Source: Rhodoferax sp.
Lineage (GTDB): Bacteria; Pseudomonadota; Gammaproteobacteria; Burkholderiales; Burkholderiaceae
NCBI GenBank assembly: GCA_020048295.1
Contig: JAIFMT010000241.1
Coordinates: 1 to 5,440, forward strand
DNA length: 5,440 nucleotides
Direction of reading: 5' to 3'
Position 1 is the stretch's first letter. Every line of letters begins with the position of its first letter. The notes beneath the pieces are model-generated. The model ran no database searches. It was not told the origin of the DNA and was given only the letters and a program-made list of their open reading frames with translations. The translations under genes and the position numbers were made by a program. Positions 5,078-5,440 of this stretch are shown piece after piece.

Positions 5078-5440
5078 ATGATTCGTTCTCCCAAGTTCAC
5101 CAGCGGCCTGTTGGCTGCCGTGCTGGCTGTTTGCGGTGCGACCGCCAGCCTCGGTGCCAGTGCGGCCGACAAGTTGACCGTGCAGCTCAAGTGGCTGCCG
5201 CAAGCGCAGTTTGCCGGTTATTACGTGGCGCAAAGCAAGGGTTACTACAAGGCCGAGGGGCTGGACGTGACCATCAAACCCGGTGGCCCCGACATCTCCC
5301 CGGTGCAGGTGATTGCCGGCAACGGCGCCGACGTGGTGGTGAACTGGATGCCCGACGCGCTGGCCGCGCGCGAAGCCGGTGTGCCGCTGGTCAACATCGC
5401 CCAGGTGTTCAACCAGTCCGGCCTGATGCTGACCTGCAAA
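5078..5440 (+). CDS. NMT1/THI5-like ABC substrate-binding protein, N-terminal part (runs off window)
   Basis: The first 121 residues are present and the frame is open to the last base. A Sec signal peptide is clear: MIRSPK, a hydrophobic stretch (11-25) and a probable cleavage after ASA at residue 29. The mature protein opens with LTVQLKWLPQAQFAGYYVAQ and GYYKAEGLDVTIKPGGPDI, hallmarks of the NMT1/THI5-like (SsuA/ThiY-like) family, and goes on with VIAGNGADVVVNWMPDALAA and VPLVNIAQVF. These periplasmic proteins bind small heterocycles or sulfonates and deliver them to the permeases. Relatives in Burkholderiales carrying LKW..QAQFAGYYVA and KPGGPDI are, to my recollection, annotated as pyrimidine-binding components. 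That fits the RutR-like operator, but ligand residues cannot be checked from this part. AAGGAG (5065-5070) supports the start. Confidence 0.92.
   Translation, partial: MIRSPKFTSGLLAAVLAVCGATASLGASAADKLTVQLKWLPQAQFAGYYVAQSKGYYKAEGLDVTIKPGGPDISPVQVIAGNGADVVVNWMPDALAAREAGVPLVNIAQVFNQSGLMLTCK

Overview
The window looks like chromosomal DNA from a high-GC betaproteobacterium, most likely Burkholderiales and probably Comamonadaceae. This rests on the strong CTG/GCG/GGC codon bias, the style of the ABC-transporter proteins and the kind of intergenic repeats. The genus is an inference from memory; I could not run a search.

Layout. Positions 3-227 hold the C-terminus of an unrecognised protein. A 218-bp non-coding stretch with small inverted repeats follows, then a short basic 55-residue ORF (446-613). 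Two minus-strand genes come next: a small membrane methyltransferase of the isoprenylcysteine carboxyl methyltransferase (ICMT)/PEMT type (621-1100) and a lipoprotein metallophosphoesterase (1198-2235), with a clear intrinsic terminator between them. A divergent control region (2236-2417) separates the phosphoesterase from a plus-strand ABC importer operon. The operon encodes an ATPase (2418-3170), permease 1 (3163-4056), permease 2 (4053-4941) and, after a 136-bp gap holding a 77-bp palindromic repeat, an NMT1/THI5-like periplasmic binding protein (from 5078, cut by the window end).

The operon builds one importer. The exported binding protein captures a small, probably pyrimidine-like ligand, the two permeases form the channel and the ATPase drives it. 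A near-perfect match to the RutR operator (TTGACCAACTGGTTAG, 2351-2366) lies before the ATPase and no TPP riboswitch is visible. This favours import of uracil/thymine-type pyrimidines over thiamine-precursor uptake.

Three points matter most. (1) Permease 2 is broken: it switches frame at about 4634, and comparison with permease 1 indicates loss of about 71 nt covering the helix before the EAA loop. (2) The RutR-like operator predicts the substrate class. (3) A possible Pho box precedes the secreted phosphoesterase. The ATPase N-terminus also lacks the usual A-loop region. I see no wholly new system; this is an ordinary catabolic/transport neighbourhood with one damaged gene and informative regulatory sites.
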